Source: Diprion similis
Lineage: Eukaryota; Arthropoda; Insecta; Hymenoptera; Diprionidae
Reading direction: 5' to 3'
Assembly: GCF_021155765.1 (NCBI RefSeq)
Contig: NC_060112.1
Coordinates: forward strand, 2,914,001-2,978,000
DNA length: 64,000 nt
Part shown: in pieces, positions 17,941 to 32,115 of the stretch
Position numbering within the stretch: the stretch's first letter is position 1
How the letters are laid out: each line of letters begins with the position of its first letter
Position numbers and translations under genes: made by a program
The notes under the pieces: generated by a model
Database searches by the model: none
Seen by the model: only the letters and a program-made list of their open reading frames with translations
What the model was told of the DNA's origin: nothing

Positions 17941-17990
17941 GCCAACTGACTGTCGTCAGGCGTAGCAGTGAATCTACGCCTGATAGTGGC
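17941..17990. other. Compact hairpin with perfect 10-bp stem
   Basis: TCAGGCGTAG (17956-17965) and CTACGCCTGA (17974-17983) form a perfect 10-bp stem with an 8-nt loop. Flanking GCC and GGC can pair further out with bulges. It sits about 290 bp upstream of the RpS3 start codon. It could be a structured RNA or a dyad protein-binding site; no known RNA family is recognised. Confidence 0.4.
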
Positions 17991-18239
17991 AATCCTCTGC
18001 GCTTGCTGCACAATAAAACAACTGTATTATTGAATATTGAAATTACAAAGAAAATTTTTGTACAAACTTGTACCTTACAGCTTGAATAATTTAAACTATC
18101 CTTACATACATATAATTTTTCCCTCTTCAACGAATCATCTCATCATGTCTGAGCGTTGAATGGGCTTAAAAAAGACGCTGATTTGATTGCGAGTTGCGCG
18201 GTCGAGTCCCATTTCCGTTTCCAGTCGGAGGGCCCTTCA

Positions 18240-18262
18240 GTTTTCCGTCTCCTTTCTCGTAA
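18240..18262 (+). promoter_or_regulatory. Probable 5' TOP pyrimidine tract of RpS3
   Basis: An uninterrupted C/T-rich run (TTTTCCGTCTCCTTTCTC) ends about 15 bases before the RpS3 ATG. Ribosomal-protein genes of animals start transcription in such tracts and are translationally controlled through the TOR pathway; the role here is inferred from position. Confidence 0.5.
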
Positions 18263-18273
18263 CAGCGCTAATC

Positions 18274-19705
<1,432 letters not shown>

Positions 19706-19997
19706 TTCCGCAGATCTTAAAATTAAAACTTTTTGAAAGATCAATCGCTTTCTCAGTTAATCACAATTTTCCCTTCCCTGGCGAGATCTCTGTGCTGACT
19801 GTAAAAGTGGACTGAAGAGAGAAAGACGCATAAATTATTACATTTGACTTTTATTAACTGTTGGAAAAAAGTACAAATTATTAGAATAGGTAGGACAATT
19901 TTTGTTTCCGAATATTATTTTTTACTGCATCTTTCCTTGGATACATTTTTGCGTATTGTGTTTAATCCGAATTTTCGATTTTCGCCATCGTTACTCA

Positions 19998-21914
19998 TCA
20001 CCATACAATTTTCCATGAACTTCTAGATTTGCATCTCTCACCTCCGCACAATTGATTGAACGTCATGTTCGATGGAAAACCTATTATTTCTCTATCTTCT
20101 TGGATTCGGAAAGTGAATGTCGATTCATGCGTTCCTATGAAGTACCTGGACGTGATTAAGAACATTGATTAGTTCTGTGGTCAGTAAAAATTAATAGAAA
20201 CTTACCTCGCCTTTGAACAAATTATTTGATCTATAATAGCAACACCCCCATCTTTATACAACTTTTTAACAGTATCTGATGGTGTGTATCTTGTTACTGT
20301 ATACATATGCAGCAGTGATTTAAGCTCATTGTATTCTAGAGAAAGAAAAATATCGTATAACATATGATATTTTCACAAATAGTTGTAGCGATTTTAAGAA
20401 GATATTCATACCGTTATTCTCTGCATCTGTGGCTACAAAAATCGACTGTAAATTTAGTTCCTCCATTTTGCTACTCAACTGAGATGCTGCATTCTTTATT
20501 GTCGGTACAGAACCTGCGCGGCCTGTTAAAAAATCGCGTCTTCTAAGGTGCACGCATAGATATGGTCCTCCCAACGCATTTCTTTTGCTCTATGAAAAAT
20601 AAAAAACATATTCGTTTTTATCACTTTACAGTGTTTCACGGCAAAAGAAATGAAATTAAATTGACGGATTATTTTTTTCTGAATCTATTACTTTCTCCTT
20701 GGTCCAGTCCGCAGGCAGATCTGTCTTGTCCTTAGTGTCATTTGAATTTAAATATCTCTGCCTGAAATCATCAGCGATCTCATAGAGAGCGGAATTATAT
20801 CTCATGCTGCGTCTTGCTGCCCAGTATTCTTTTGTACCGTAAGAATCATGAAGGGGAATCTCCATGTGGTCGAACATCACAGAGCTGGAACATGAATCAA
20901 TTTAGTTATTATTTCCTTTCATTTTATCAGACTTCCGATAAAATTTCTACCTGTAAATATCAGGATAGAGATTTTCCTCAAGACCAGACATAGTGCCATG
21001 ATAAACTAGGCACTTTACTTCGTTAGCAGTGATATTTGAGTAGCCCCAAAACTTTGAGCCGTAGTTGCCAGAGCTAGAGGCTTGGTACTTTCTCAACGCA
21101 TCAGGGGTACAGTTGATGAGCTGATTTTTATCATCAAAGTTACCAGTCTCAAACATTTTTTCATCATTTTGTAAAATGTAGACACGATCTATCGCCAAGG
21201 TTTTGCTGTCCGGTGAGTATTCTGTAAATAAAGAGGGTGTTGTTACAGTTCTTTGTTTTGCCAATCTTAGCTTGCCAAGTAGATACCTTTGATGAATTCG
21301 TGCATCTCTATCACTGGTACATATTTCTGCAAACTCTTCAAGTCGAAGAACGTACTCCATGGTATCTGCTTCTGGGGACCAATGTCCGTGCTTCTCCAAT
21401 GGTACAAATTCCCTGCATAATCATTGTTACAAAGTGTTAGAAATCTCTTTATTTTGGGGTCGATTCATGCATTAAATTTTTTTCGATTATGATAGTAATA
21501 GGAGCGGTTACCCCACGGTGGCAGGACAAGGTGCCACTGATAGCGCTTTTTACTTTTCTGTGACAAGTTTCTAACAAAGATCGATGTTCGGAGGTAGACG
21601 TCACGCCTGAGGTTGAATCCTTCGGGGGGATTCACATCGTACAATATGTACCTGAAAATAATTCATTCGTTTCGTTGAGTGAGTGCAACGGTGGGTTGAT
21701 GTCAATGAAACTTGAAGGTCCTCATGCGTTAAAATCGGAAAAGCTAGGTTAGGTTAAACCTCTTGCTCGTGAATTCGGTGTGCCTAGAGCAGTTTTCATC
21801 ATCTAAGTCATATCCATTTGTCTTTGCACAAAATTCTGGCGCTTGCGCAACGGTCTCGTGAGTCAAGTCTGTTGAAATTAACAAAAGAAAGTACAAAATA
21901 TCCCAGGCGACCAT
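19998..21914 (-). CDS. POFUT2: GDP-fucose protein O-fucosyltransferase 2
   Basis: Endoplasmic-reticulum GT68 glycosyltransferase that adds O-fucose to folded thrombospondin type 1 repeats. Exons on the minus strand: 21914-21760, 21651-21512, 21412-21287, 21221-20951, 20884-20692, 20589-20412, 20335-20206 and 20145-19998; 446 residues, all phases consistent. Visible: a signal peptide ([14 protein letters not shown]); the GDP-fucose-binding [20 protein letters not shown] with the catalytic Glu in [51 protein letters not shown]; the second motif [28 protein letters not shown]; and the third motif [19 protein letters not shown]. The third exon is read in a different frame from the longest open frame there and is confirmed by its fit to the family ([20 protein letters not shown]). 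The start Met at 21914 gives a good signal peptide. Its upstream region leads into the satellite array. Confidence 0.95.
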
Positions 21915-22197
21915 TGCAAATTCTGAAACAATAAAACATGAGGCGGAGGGGAAGGGGATGAATAAATTATCGAGATTATACGCAAGATGCGCATGGGGTA
22001 CGCCGTGCGGCCGACGGTGGCGCTGCAAACTGAATATGCCTAACCAACATAATCCACTCAGGCAAAACTTCATCCGTTGACTGGGAATGTTTGACCGTCT
22101 CTGGATTAATGCCAGCATCTGTAACGTGAGGTTGAAATTGTGTATAAGCTCGATGTTATTTATCAAAAAAACTCAACATCGTTGATTGACCCGGGGA
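21915..22197. other. POFUT2 upstream region
   Basis: Short non-repetitive stretch between the POFUT2 start codon and the first decayed satellite monomer. It has a GC-rich part near 21995-22025 that may belong to the promoter. No gene was seen. Confidence 0.5.
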
Positions 22198-23579
22198 TCT
22201 TTCGTTTTTTGGCTGTAAATCTTGATCCGTTGCTCGCAGCGTATTCGGAGTACGCGCAGTCGGTTCCGCTTGCAGGCTTACGTCGATGTGGTGAGTGAAA
22301 AATTTGGTCACGGCATTTTTCAAATCGACGCAATTTCCGCGAATATCCAAGGGGTATAGCCTTGCTTTTTTTGAAGCAGATAATCTTTCGTCTCAGAATC
22401 CATTCGTGTCACCTAGTTTCTACTGATTACAACCACAGAAACTCAGAAAACACAACAAAAAAAGCGAAGGACCTATAGCAGAGAAATTACGACGCAAAGA
22501 CCAGCAGCTTGAAAATTGAGAGAATACATCTTTCGTTTTTTGGCTGTAACTCTTGATGTGTTGCTCGCAGCGCATTCGGACTGCGATCAATCGATTTCTC
22601 TCGCAAAATTACGTCGGAATAGAGCATGGAAGAATTCATTGCGGCACTTTTCAGAATCGTCGAAATTTTCGCTGAAAAACCAAAGGGGTTAGCCTTACTT
22701 TTTTGGTCATTTTTGGAGCTGAGTATTTTTTCGTCTCGAAATCGATTTGGATGACCCTTTCTAGATGAATTGGACGCCCAGGAACTCAGAAAACACATCA
22801 ATAAAAGCGTAGGACCAACAGCAGAGAAATTACGACGCAAAGACCAGCAGCAAAAAAATTGAGAAAATACGTCTCTCGTTTTTTGGCTGTTACTCTTGAT
22901 GTGTTGCTCGCAGCGCATTCGAACTGCGATCAATTGATTTCTCTCGCAAAATTACGTCGAAATAGAGCATGGAAGAATTCATTGCAGCACTTTTCAGAAT
23001 CGTCGAAATTCTCGCAAAAAAACCAAAGGGGTTAGCCTTACTTTTTTGGTCATTTTTGAAGCCGAGAATTTTTCGTCTCGGAATCTATTCGTATGACCCT
23101 GCCTAGATTCATTGGACGCTCAGGAACTCAGAAAACACAACAAAAAAAGCGAAGGACCTATAGCAGAGAAATTACGACGCAAAGACCAGCAGCATAAAAA
23201 TTGAGAGAATACATCTTTCGTTTTTTGGCTGTAACTCTTAATGTGTTGCTCGCAGCGCATTCGGACTGCGATCAATCGATTTCTCTCGCAAAATAACGTC
23301 GGAATAGTGCATGGAAGAATTCATTGCAGCACTTTTCAGAATCGTCGAAATTTTCGCGAAAAAACCAAAGGGGTTAGCCTTACTTTTTTGGTCATTTTCG
23401 GAGCCGAGAATTTTTCGTCTCGGAATCGATTTGCATGACCCTTTTTAGATTAATTGGACGCCCAGGAACTCAGAAAACACAACAAAAAAAGGGAAGGACC
23501 AACAGCAGAGAAATTACGACGCAAAGAACAGCAGCATAAAAATTGAAAAAATACGTCTCTCGTTTTTTGGCTGTAACTC

Positions 23580-26500
23580 TTGATCTGTTGCCCGCAGCGC
23601 ATTCGGACTGCGATCAATCGATTTCTCTCGCAAAATTACGTCGAAATAAAGCGTGGAAGAATTCATTGCAGCACTTTTCAGAATCGTCGAAATTTTCGCA
23701 GAAAATCCAAAGGGGTTAGCCTTACTTTTTTGGTCATTTTTGGAGCTGAGAATTTTTCGTCTCGAAATCGATTGTTGTGACCCTTTCTAGATTAATTGGA
23801 CGCCCAGGAACTCAGAAAACACATCAAAAAAAGCGTAGGACCAACAGCAGAGAAATTACGACGCAAAGAACAGCAGCATAAAAATTGAGAAAATACGTCT
23901 CTCGTTTTTTGGCTGTAACTCTTGATCTGTTGCCCGCAGCGCATTCGGACTGCGATCAATCGATTTCTCTCGCAAAATTACGTCGGAATAGAGCGTGGAA
24001 AAATTCATTGCAGCACTTTTCAGAATCGTCGAAATTTTCGCAAAAAAACCAAAGGGGTTAGCCTTACTTTTTTGGTCATTTTTGGAGCCGAGAATTTTTC
24101 GTCTCGGAATCTATTCGTATGACCCTGCCTAGATTCATTGAACGCTCAGGAACTCAGAAAACACAACAAAAAAAGCGAAGGACCTATAGCAGAGAAATGA
24201 CGACGCAAAGACCAGCAGCATAAAAATTGAGAGAATACATCTTTCGTTTTTTGGCTGTAACTCTTGATGTGTTGCTCGCAGCGCATTCAGACTGCGATCA
24301 ATCGATTTCTTTCGCAAAATAACGTCGGAATAGAGCATGGAAGAATTCATTGCAGCACTTTTCAGAATCGTCAAAATTTTCGCCAAAAACCAAAGGGGTT
24401 AGCCTTACTTTTTTGGTCATTTTTGGAGCCGAGAATTTTTCGTCTCGGAATCGATTGTTGTGACCCTTTCTAGATTAATTGGAGGCCCAGGAACTCAGAA
24501 AACACATCAAAAAAAGCGTAGGACCAACAGCAGAGAAATTACGACGCAAAAAAAAGCAGCATAAAAATTGAGAAAATACGTCTCTCGTTTTTTGGCTGTA
24601 ACTCTTGATCTGTTGCCCGCAGCGCATTCGGACTGCGATCAATCGATTTCTCTCGCAAAATTACGTCGGAATAGAGCGTGGAAAAATTCATTGCAGCACT
24701 TTTCAGAATCGTCGAAATTTTCGCGGAAAATCCAAAGGGGTTAGCCTTACTTTTTTGGTCATTTTTGGGGCCGAGAATTTTTCGTCTCGGAATCGATTTT
24801 TGTGTCCCTTTCTAGATTAATTGGACGCCCAGGAACTCAGAAAACACACCAAAAAAAGCGTAGGACAAACAGCAGAGAAATTACGACGCAAAGACCAGCA
24901 GCAAAAAAATTGAGAGAATACATCTTTCGTTTTTTGGCTGTAACTCTTGATGTGTTGCTCGCAGCGCATTCGGACTGCGATCAATCGATTTCTCTCGCAA
25001 AATTACGTCGGAATAGAGCGTGGAAGAATTCATTGCAGCACTTTTCAGAATCGTCGAAATTCTCGCAAAAAAACCAAAGGGGTTAGCCTTACTTTTTTGG
25101 TCATTTTTGGAGCCGAGAATTTTTCGTCTCAGAATCTATTCGTATGACCCTGCCTAGATTCGTTGGACGCTCAGGAACTCAGAAAACACAACAAAAAAAG
25201 CGAGGGACCTATAGCAGAGAAATTACGACGCAAAGACCAGCAGCATAAAAATTGAGAGAATACATCCTTCGTTTTTTGGCTGTAACTCTTGATGTGTTGC
25301 CCGCAGCGCATTCGGACTGCGATCAATCGATTTCTCTCGCAAAATTACGTCGGAATAGAGCGTGAAAGAATTCATTGCAGCACTTTTCAGAATTTTCGAA
25401 ATTTTCGCAGGAAATCCAAAGGGGTTAGCCTTACTTTTTTGGTCATTTTTGGAGCTGAGAATTTTTCGTCTCGGAATCGATTGTTGTGACCCTTTCTAGA
25501 TTAATTGGACGCCCAGGAACTCAGAAAACACATCAAAAAAAGCGTAGGACCAACAGCAGAGAAATTACGACGCAAAGAACAGCAGCATAAAAATTGAGAA
25601 AATACGTCTCTCGTTTTTTGGCTGTAACTCTTGATCTGTTGCCCGCAGCGCATTCGGACTGCGATCAATCGATTTCTCTCGCAAAATTACGTCGGAATAG
25701 AGCGTGGAAAAATTCATTGCAGCACTTTTCAGAATCGTCGAAATTTTCGCAAACAACCAAAGGGGTTAGCCTTACTTTTTTGGTCATTTTTGGAGCCGAG
25801 AATTTTTCGTCTCGGAATCTATTCGTATGACCCTGCCTAGATTCATTGAACGCTCAGGAACTCAGAAAACACAAAAAAAAAAGCGAAGGACCTATAGCAG
25901 AGAAATGACGACGCAAAGACCAGCAGCATAAAAATTGAGAGAATACATCTTTCGTTTTTTGGCTGTAACTCTTGATGTGTTGCTCGCAGCGCATTCGGAC
26001 TGCGATCAATCGATTTCTTTCGCAAAATAACGTCGGAATAGAGCATGGAAGAATTCATTGCAGCACTTTTCAGAATCGTCAAAATTTTCGCCAAAAACCA
26101 AAGGGGTTAGCCTTACTTTTTTGGTCATTTTTGGAGCCGAGAATTTTTCGTCTCGGAATCGATTGTTGTGACCCTCTCTAGATTAATTGGAGGCCCAGGA
26201 ACTCAGAAAACACATCAAAAAAAGCGTAGGACCAACAGCAGAGAAATTACGACGCAAAGAAAAGCAGCATAAAAATTGAGAAAATACGTCTCTCGTTTTT
26301 TGGCTGTAACTCTTGATCTGTTGCCCGCAGCGCATTCGGACTGCGATCAATCGATTTCTCTCGCAAAATTACGTCGGAATAGAGCGTGGAAAAATTCATT
26401 GCAGCACTTTTCAGAATCGTCGAAATTTTCGCAGAAAATCCAAAGGGGTTAGCCTTACTTTTTTGGTCATTTTTGGGGCAGAGAATTTTTCGTCTCGGAA

Positions 26501-26987
26501 TCGATTTTTGTGACCCTTTCTAGATTAATTGGACGCCCAGGAACTCAGAAAACACACCAAAAAAAGCGTAGGACAAACAGCAGAGAAATTACGACGCAAA
26601 GACCAGCAGCAAAAAAATTGAGAGAATACATCTTTCGTTTTTTGGCTGTAACTCTTGATGTGTTGCTCGCAGCGCATTCGGACTGCGATCAATCGATTTC
26701 TTTCGCAAAATTACGTCGGAATAGAGCGTGGAAGAATTCATTGCAGCACTTTTCAGAATCGTCAAAATTTTCGCAAAAGGGTTAGCCTTACTTTTTGGGT
26801 CATTTTTGGAGCCGAGAATTTTTCGTCTCAGAATCTATTCGTATGACCCTGCCTAGATTCATTGGTCGCTCAGGAACTCAGAAAACACAACAAAAAAAGC
26901 GAAGGACCTATAGCAGAGAAATTACGACGCAAAGACCAGCAGCATGAAAATTGAGAAAATACATCTTTCGTTTTTTGGCTGTAACTC
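23580..26987. repeat. Five-monomer higher-order repeat, two copies
   Basis: The monomers beginning at 23580, 23922, 24264, 24605 and 24947 reappear in the same order and with the same private variants at 25289, 25631, 25972, 26313 and 26655, an offset of about 1,709 bp. Shared private changes include GACGACGCAAAG after GAGAAAT in the monomers that begin near 24180 and 25900, GAGGCCCAGG instead of GACGCCCAGG, and ACACACCAAAAAAAG. The type order is a-b-a-a-b in both copies. Confidence 0.85.
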
Positions 26988-29037
26988 TTGTTGTGTTGCC
27001 CGCAGCGCATTCGGACTGCGATCAATCGATTTCTCTCGCAAAATTACGTCGGAATAGAGCGTGGAAGAATTCATTGCAGCACTTTTCAGAATCGTCGAAA
27101 TTTTCGCAGAAAATCCAAAGGGGTTAGCCTTACTTTTTGGGTCATTTTTGGAGCCGAGAATTTTTCGTCTCAGAATCTATTCGTATGACCCTGCCTAGAT
27201 TCATTGGACGCTCAGGAACTCAGAAAACACAACAAAAAAAGCGAAGGACCTATAGCAGAGAAATTACGACGCAAAGAACAGCAGCATAAAAATTGAAAAA
27301 ATACGTCTCTCGTTTTTTGGCTGTAACTCTTGATCTGTTGCCCGCAGCGCATTCGGACTGCGATCAATCGTTTTCTCTCGCAAAATTACGTCGGAATAGA
27401 GCGTGGAAGAATTCATTGCAGCACTTTTCAGAATCGTCGAAATTTTCGCAGAAAATCCAAAGGGGTTAGCCTTACTTTTTTGGTCAGTTTTGGAGCCGAG
27501 AATTTTTCGTCTCGGAATCGATTTTTGTGACCCTTTCTAGATTAATTGGACGCCCAGGAACTCAGAAAACACATCAAAAAAAGCGTAGGACCAACAGCAG
27601 AGAAATTACGACGCGAAGAACAGCAGCATAAAAGTTGAGAAAATACGTCTCTCGTTTTTTGGCTGTAACTCTTGATCTGTTGCCCGCAGCGCATTCGGAC
27701 TGCGATCAATCGATTTCTCTCGCGAAATTACGTCGGAATAAAGCGTGGAAAAATTCATTGCAGCACTTTTCAGAATCGTCAAAAGTTTCGCAAAAAACCA
27801 AAGGGGTTAGCCTTACTTTTTTGGTCATTTTTGGAGCCGAGAATTTTTCGTCTCGGAATCGATTTTTGTGACCCTTTCTAGATTAATTGGACGCCCAGGA
27901 ACTCAGAAAACACATCAAAAGAAGCGTAGGACCAACAGCAGAGAAATTACGACGCAAAGACCAGCAGCAAAAAAATTGAGAAAATACATCTCTCGTTTTT
28001 TGGCTGTAACTCTTGATGTGTTGCTCGCAGCGCATTCGGACTGCGATCAATCGATTTCTTTTGCAAAATTACGTCGGAATAGAGCCGGAAGAATTCATTG
28101 CAGCACTTTTCAGAATCGTCAAAATTTTCGCAAAAAATCCAAAGGGGTTAGCCTTACTTTTTTGGTCATTTTTGGAGCTGAGAATTTTTCGTCTCAGAAT
28201 CGGGTTGTAAGACCCTTTCTGGATTAATTGGACGCCCAGGAACTCAGAAAACACATCAAAAAAAGCGTAGGACCAACAGCAGAGAAATTACGACGCAAAG
28301 AACAGCAGCATAAAAATTGAGAAAATACGTCTCTCGTTTTTTGGCTGTAACTCTTGATCTGTTGCCCGCAGCGCATTCGGACTGCGATCAATCGATTTCT
28401 CTCGCAAAATCACGTCGGAATAGAGCGTGGAAGAATTCATTGCAGCACTTTTCAGAATCGTCGAAATTTTCGCAGAAAATCCAAAGGGGTTAGCCTTACT
28501 TTTTGGGTCATTTTTGGAGCCGAGAATTTTTCGTCTCAGAATCTATTCGTATGACCCTGCCTAGATTCATTGGACGCTCAGGAACTCAGAAAACACAACA
28601 AAAAAAGCGAAGGACCTATAGCAGAGAAATTACGACGCAAAGAACAGCAGCATAAAAATTGAGAAAATACGTCTCTCGTTTTTTGGCTGTAACTCTTGAT
28701 CTGTTGCCCGCAGCGCATTCGGACTGCGATCAATCGATTTCTCTCGCAAAATCACGTCGGAATAGAGCGTGGAAGAATTCATTGCAGCACTTTTCAGAAT
28801 CGTCGAAATTTTCGCAGAAAATCCAAAGGGGTTAGCCTTACTTTTTGGGTCATTTTTGGAGCCGAGAATTTTTCGTCTCAGAATCTATTCGTATGACCCT
28901 GCCTAGATTCATTGGACGCTCAGGAACTCAGAAAACACAACAAAAAAAGCGAAGGACCTATAGCAGAGAAATTACGACGCAAAGAACAGCAGCATAAAAA
29001 TTGAAAAAATACGTCTCTCGTTTTTTGGCTGTAACTC

Positions 29038-32000
29038 TTGATCTGTTGCCCGCAGCGCATTCGGACTGCGATCAATCGTTTTCTCTCGCAAAATTACGTC
29101 GGAATAGAGCGTGGAAGAATTCATTGCAGCACTTTTCAGAATCGTCGAAATTTTCGCAGAAAATCCAAAGGGGTTAGCCTTACTTTTTTGGTCAGTTTTG
29201 GAGCCGAGAATTTTTCGTCTCGGAATCGATTTTTGTGACCCTTTCTAGATTAATTGGACGCCCAGGAACTCAGAAAACACATCAAAAAAAGCGTAGGACC
29301 AACAGCAGAGAAATTACGACGCGAAGAACAGCAGCATAAAAGTTGAGAAAATACGTCTCTCGTTTTTTGGCTGTAACTCTTGATCTGTTGCCCGCAGCGC
29401 ATTCGGACTGCGATCAATCGATTTCTCTCGCAAAATTACGTCGGAATAGAGCGTGGAAGAATTCATTGCAGCACTTTTCAGAATCGTCAAAATTTTCGCA
29501 GAAAATCCGAAGGGGTTAGCCTTACTTTCTTGGTCATTTTTGGAGCCGAGAATTTTTCGTCTCGGAATCGATTTTTGTGACCCTTTCTAGATTAATTGGA
29601 CGCCCAGGAACTCAGAAAACACATCAAAAAAAGCGTAGGACCAACAGCAGAGAAATTACGACGCAAAGAACAGCAGCATAAAAATTGAGAAAATACGTCT
29701 CTCGTTTTTTGGCTGTAACTCTTGATCTGTTGCCCGCAGCGCATTCGGACTGCGATCAATCGATTTCTCTCGCAAAATTACGTCGGAATAGAGCGTGGAA
29801 GAATTCATTGCAGCACTTTTCAGAATCGTCGAAATTTTCGCAGAAAATCCAAAGGGGTTAGCCTTACTTTTTGGGTCATTTTTGGAGCCGAGAATTTTTC
29901 GTCTCAGAATCTATTCGTATGACCCTGCCTAGATTCATTGGACGCTCAGGAACTCAGAAAACACAACAAAAAAAGCGAAGGACCTATAGCAGAGAAATTA
30001 CGACGCAAAGAACAGCAGCATAAAAATTGAAAAAATACGTCTCTCGTTTTTTGGCTGTAACTCTTGATCTGTTGCCCGCAGCGCATTCGGACTGCGATCA
30101 ATCGTTTTCTCTCGCAAAATTACGTCGGAATAGAGCGTGGAAGAATTCATTGCAGCACTTTTCAGAATCGTCGAAATTTTCGCAGAAAATCCAAAGGGGT
30201 TAGCCTTACTTTTTTGGTCAGTTTTGGAGCCGAGAATTTTTCGTCTCGGAATCGATTTTTGTGACCCTTTCTAGATTAATTGGACGCCCAGGAACTCAGA
30301 AAACACATCAAAAAAAGCGTAGGACCAACAGCAGAGAAATTACGACGCGAAGAACAGCAGCATAAAAGTTGAGAAAATACGTCTCTCGTTTTTTGGCTGT
30401 AACTCTTGATCTGTTGCCCGCAGCGCATTCGGACTGCGATCAATCGATTTCTCTCGCAAAATTACGTCGGAATAGAGCGTGGAAGAATTCATTGCAGCAC
30501 TTTTCAGAATCGTCAAAATTTTCGCAGAAAATCCGAAGGGGTTAGCCTTACTTTCTTGGTCATTTTTGGAGCCGAGAATTTTTCGTCTCGGAATCGATTT
30601 TTGTGACCCTTTCTAGATTAATTGGACGCCCAGGAACTCAGAAAACACATCAAAAAAAGCGTAGGACCAACAGCAGAGAAATTACGACGCAAAGAACAGC
30701 AGCATAAAAATTGAGAAAATACGTCTCTCGTTTTTTGGCTGTAACTCTTGATCTGTTGCCCGCAGCGCATTCGGACTGCGATCAATCGATTTCTCTCGCA
30801 AAATTACGTCGGAATAGAGCGTGGAAGAATTCATTGCAGCACTTTTCAGAATCGTCGAAATTTTCGCAGAAAATCCAAAGGGGTTAGCCTTACTTTTTGG
30901 GTCATTTTTGGAGCCGAGAATTTTTCGTCTCAGAATCTATTCGTATGACCCTGCCTAGATTCATTGGACGCTCAGGAACTCAGAAAACACAACAAAAAAA
31001 GCGAAGGACCTATAGCAGAGAAATTACGACGCAAAGAACAGCAGCATAAAAATTGAAAAAATACGTCTCTCGTTTTTTGGCTGTAACTCTTGATCTGTTG
31101 CCCGCAGCGCATTCGGACTGCGATCAATCGTTTTCTCTCGCAAAATTACGTCGGAATAGAGCGTGGAAGAATTCATTGCAGCACTTCTCAGAATCGTCGA
31201 AATTTTCGCAGAAAATCCAAAGGGGTTAGCCTTACTTTTTTGGTCAGTTTTGGAGCCGAGAATTTTTCGTCTCGGAATCGATTTTTGTGACCCTTTCTAG
31301 ATTAATTGGACGCCCAGGAACTCAGAAAACACATCAAAAAAAGCGTAGGACCAACAGCAGAGAAATTACGACGCGAAGAACAGCAGCATAAAAGTTGAGA
31401 AAATACGTCTCTCGTTTTTTGGCTGTAACTCTTGATCTGTTGCCCGCAGCGCATTCGGACTGCGATCAATCGATTTCTCTCGCAAAATTACGTCGGAATA
31501 GAGCGTGGAAGAATTCATTGCAGCACTTTTCAGAATCGTCGAAATTTTCGCAGAAAATCCAAAGGGGTTAGCCTTACTTTTTGGGTCATTTTTGGAGCCG
31601 AGAATTTTTCGTCTCAGAATCTATTCGTATGACCCTGCCTAGATTCATTGGACGCTCAGGAACTCAGAAAACACAACAAAAAAAGCGAAGGACCTATAGC
31701 AGAGAAATTACGACGCAAAGAACAGCAGCATAAAAATTGAAAAAATACGTCTCTCGTTTTTTGGCTGTAACTCTTGATCTGTTGCCCGCAGCGCATTCGG
31801 ACTGCGATCAATCGTTTTCTCTCGCAAAATTACGTCGGAATAGAGCGTGGAAGAATTCATTGCAGCACTTTTCAGAATCGTCGAAATTTTCGCAGAAAAT
31901 CCAAAGGGGTTAGCCTTACTTTTTTGGTCAGTTTTGGAGCCGAGAATTTTTCGTCTCGGAATCGATTTTTGTGACCCTTTCTAGATTAATTGGACGCCCA

Positions 32001-32115
32001 GGAACTCAGAAAACACATCAAAAAAAGCGTAGGACCAACAGCAGAGAAATTACGACGCGAAGAACAGCAGCATAAAAGTTGAGAAAATACGTCTCTCGTT
32101 TTTTGGCTGTAACTC
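29038..32115. repeat. Three-monomer higher-order repeat (1,026 bp)
   Basis: Monomer subtypes at 29038, 29380 and 29722 recur almost unchanged at 30064, 30406 and 30748, exactly 1,026 bp on. A third round starts at 31090, skips the middle subtype (31432 is the third type), and restarts at 31774. Markers are AATCGTTTTCTCTC plus TTGGTCAGTTTTGG in the first subtype, AATCCGAAGGGG plus TTTCTTGGTC in the second, and TTTTTGGGTC plus the b-type tail in the third. This is the youngest, most homogeneous part of the array. Confidence 0.9.

Larger units (their letters stand above)
17529..18273. other. Divergent promoter region of cathepsin O and RpS3
   Basis: Between two divergent start codons. It contains a strong small hairpin (17941-17990). 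The pyrimidine-rich sequence just before the RpS3 start (18240-18260) is like the 5' TOP of ribosomal-protein mRNAs. No coding exon was recognised; the minus-strand frame 17894-18130 looks accidental. Confidence 0.5.
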
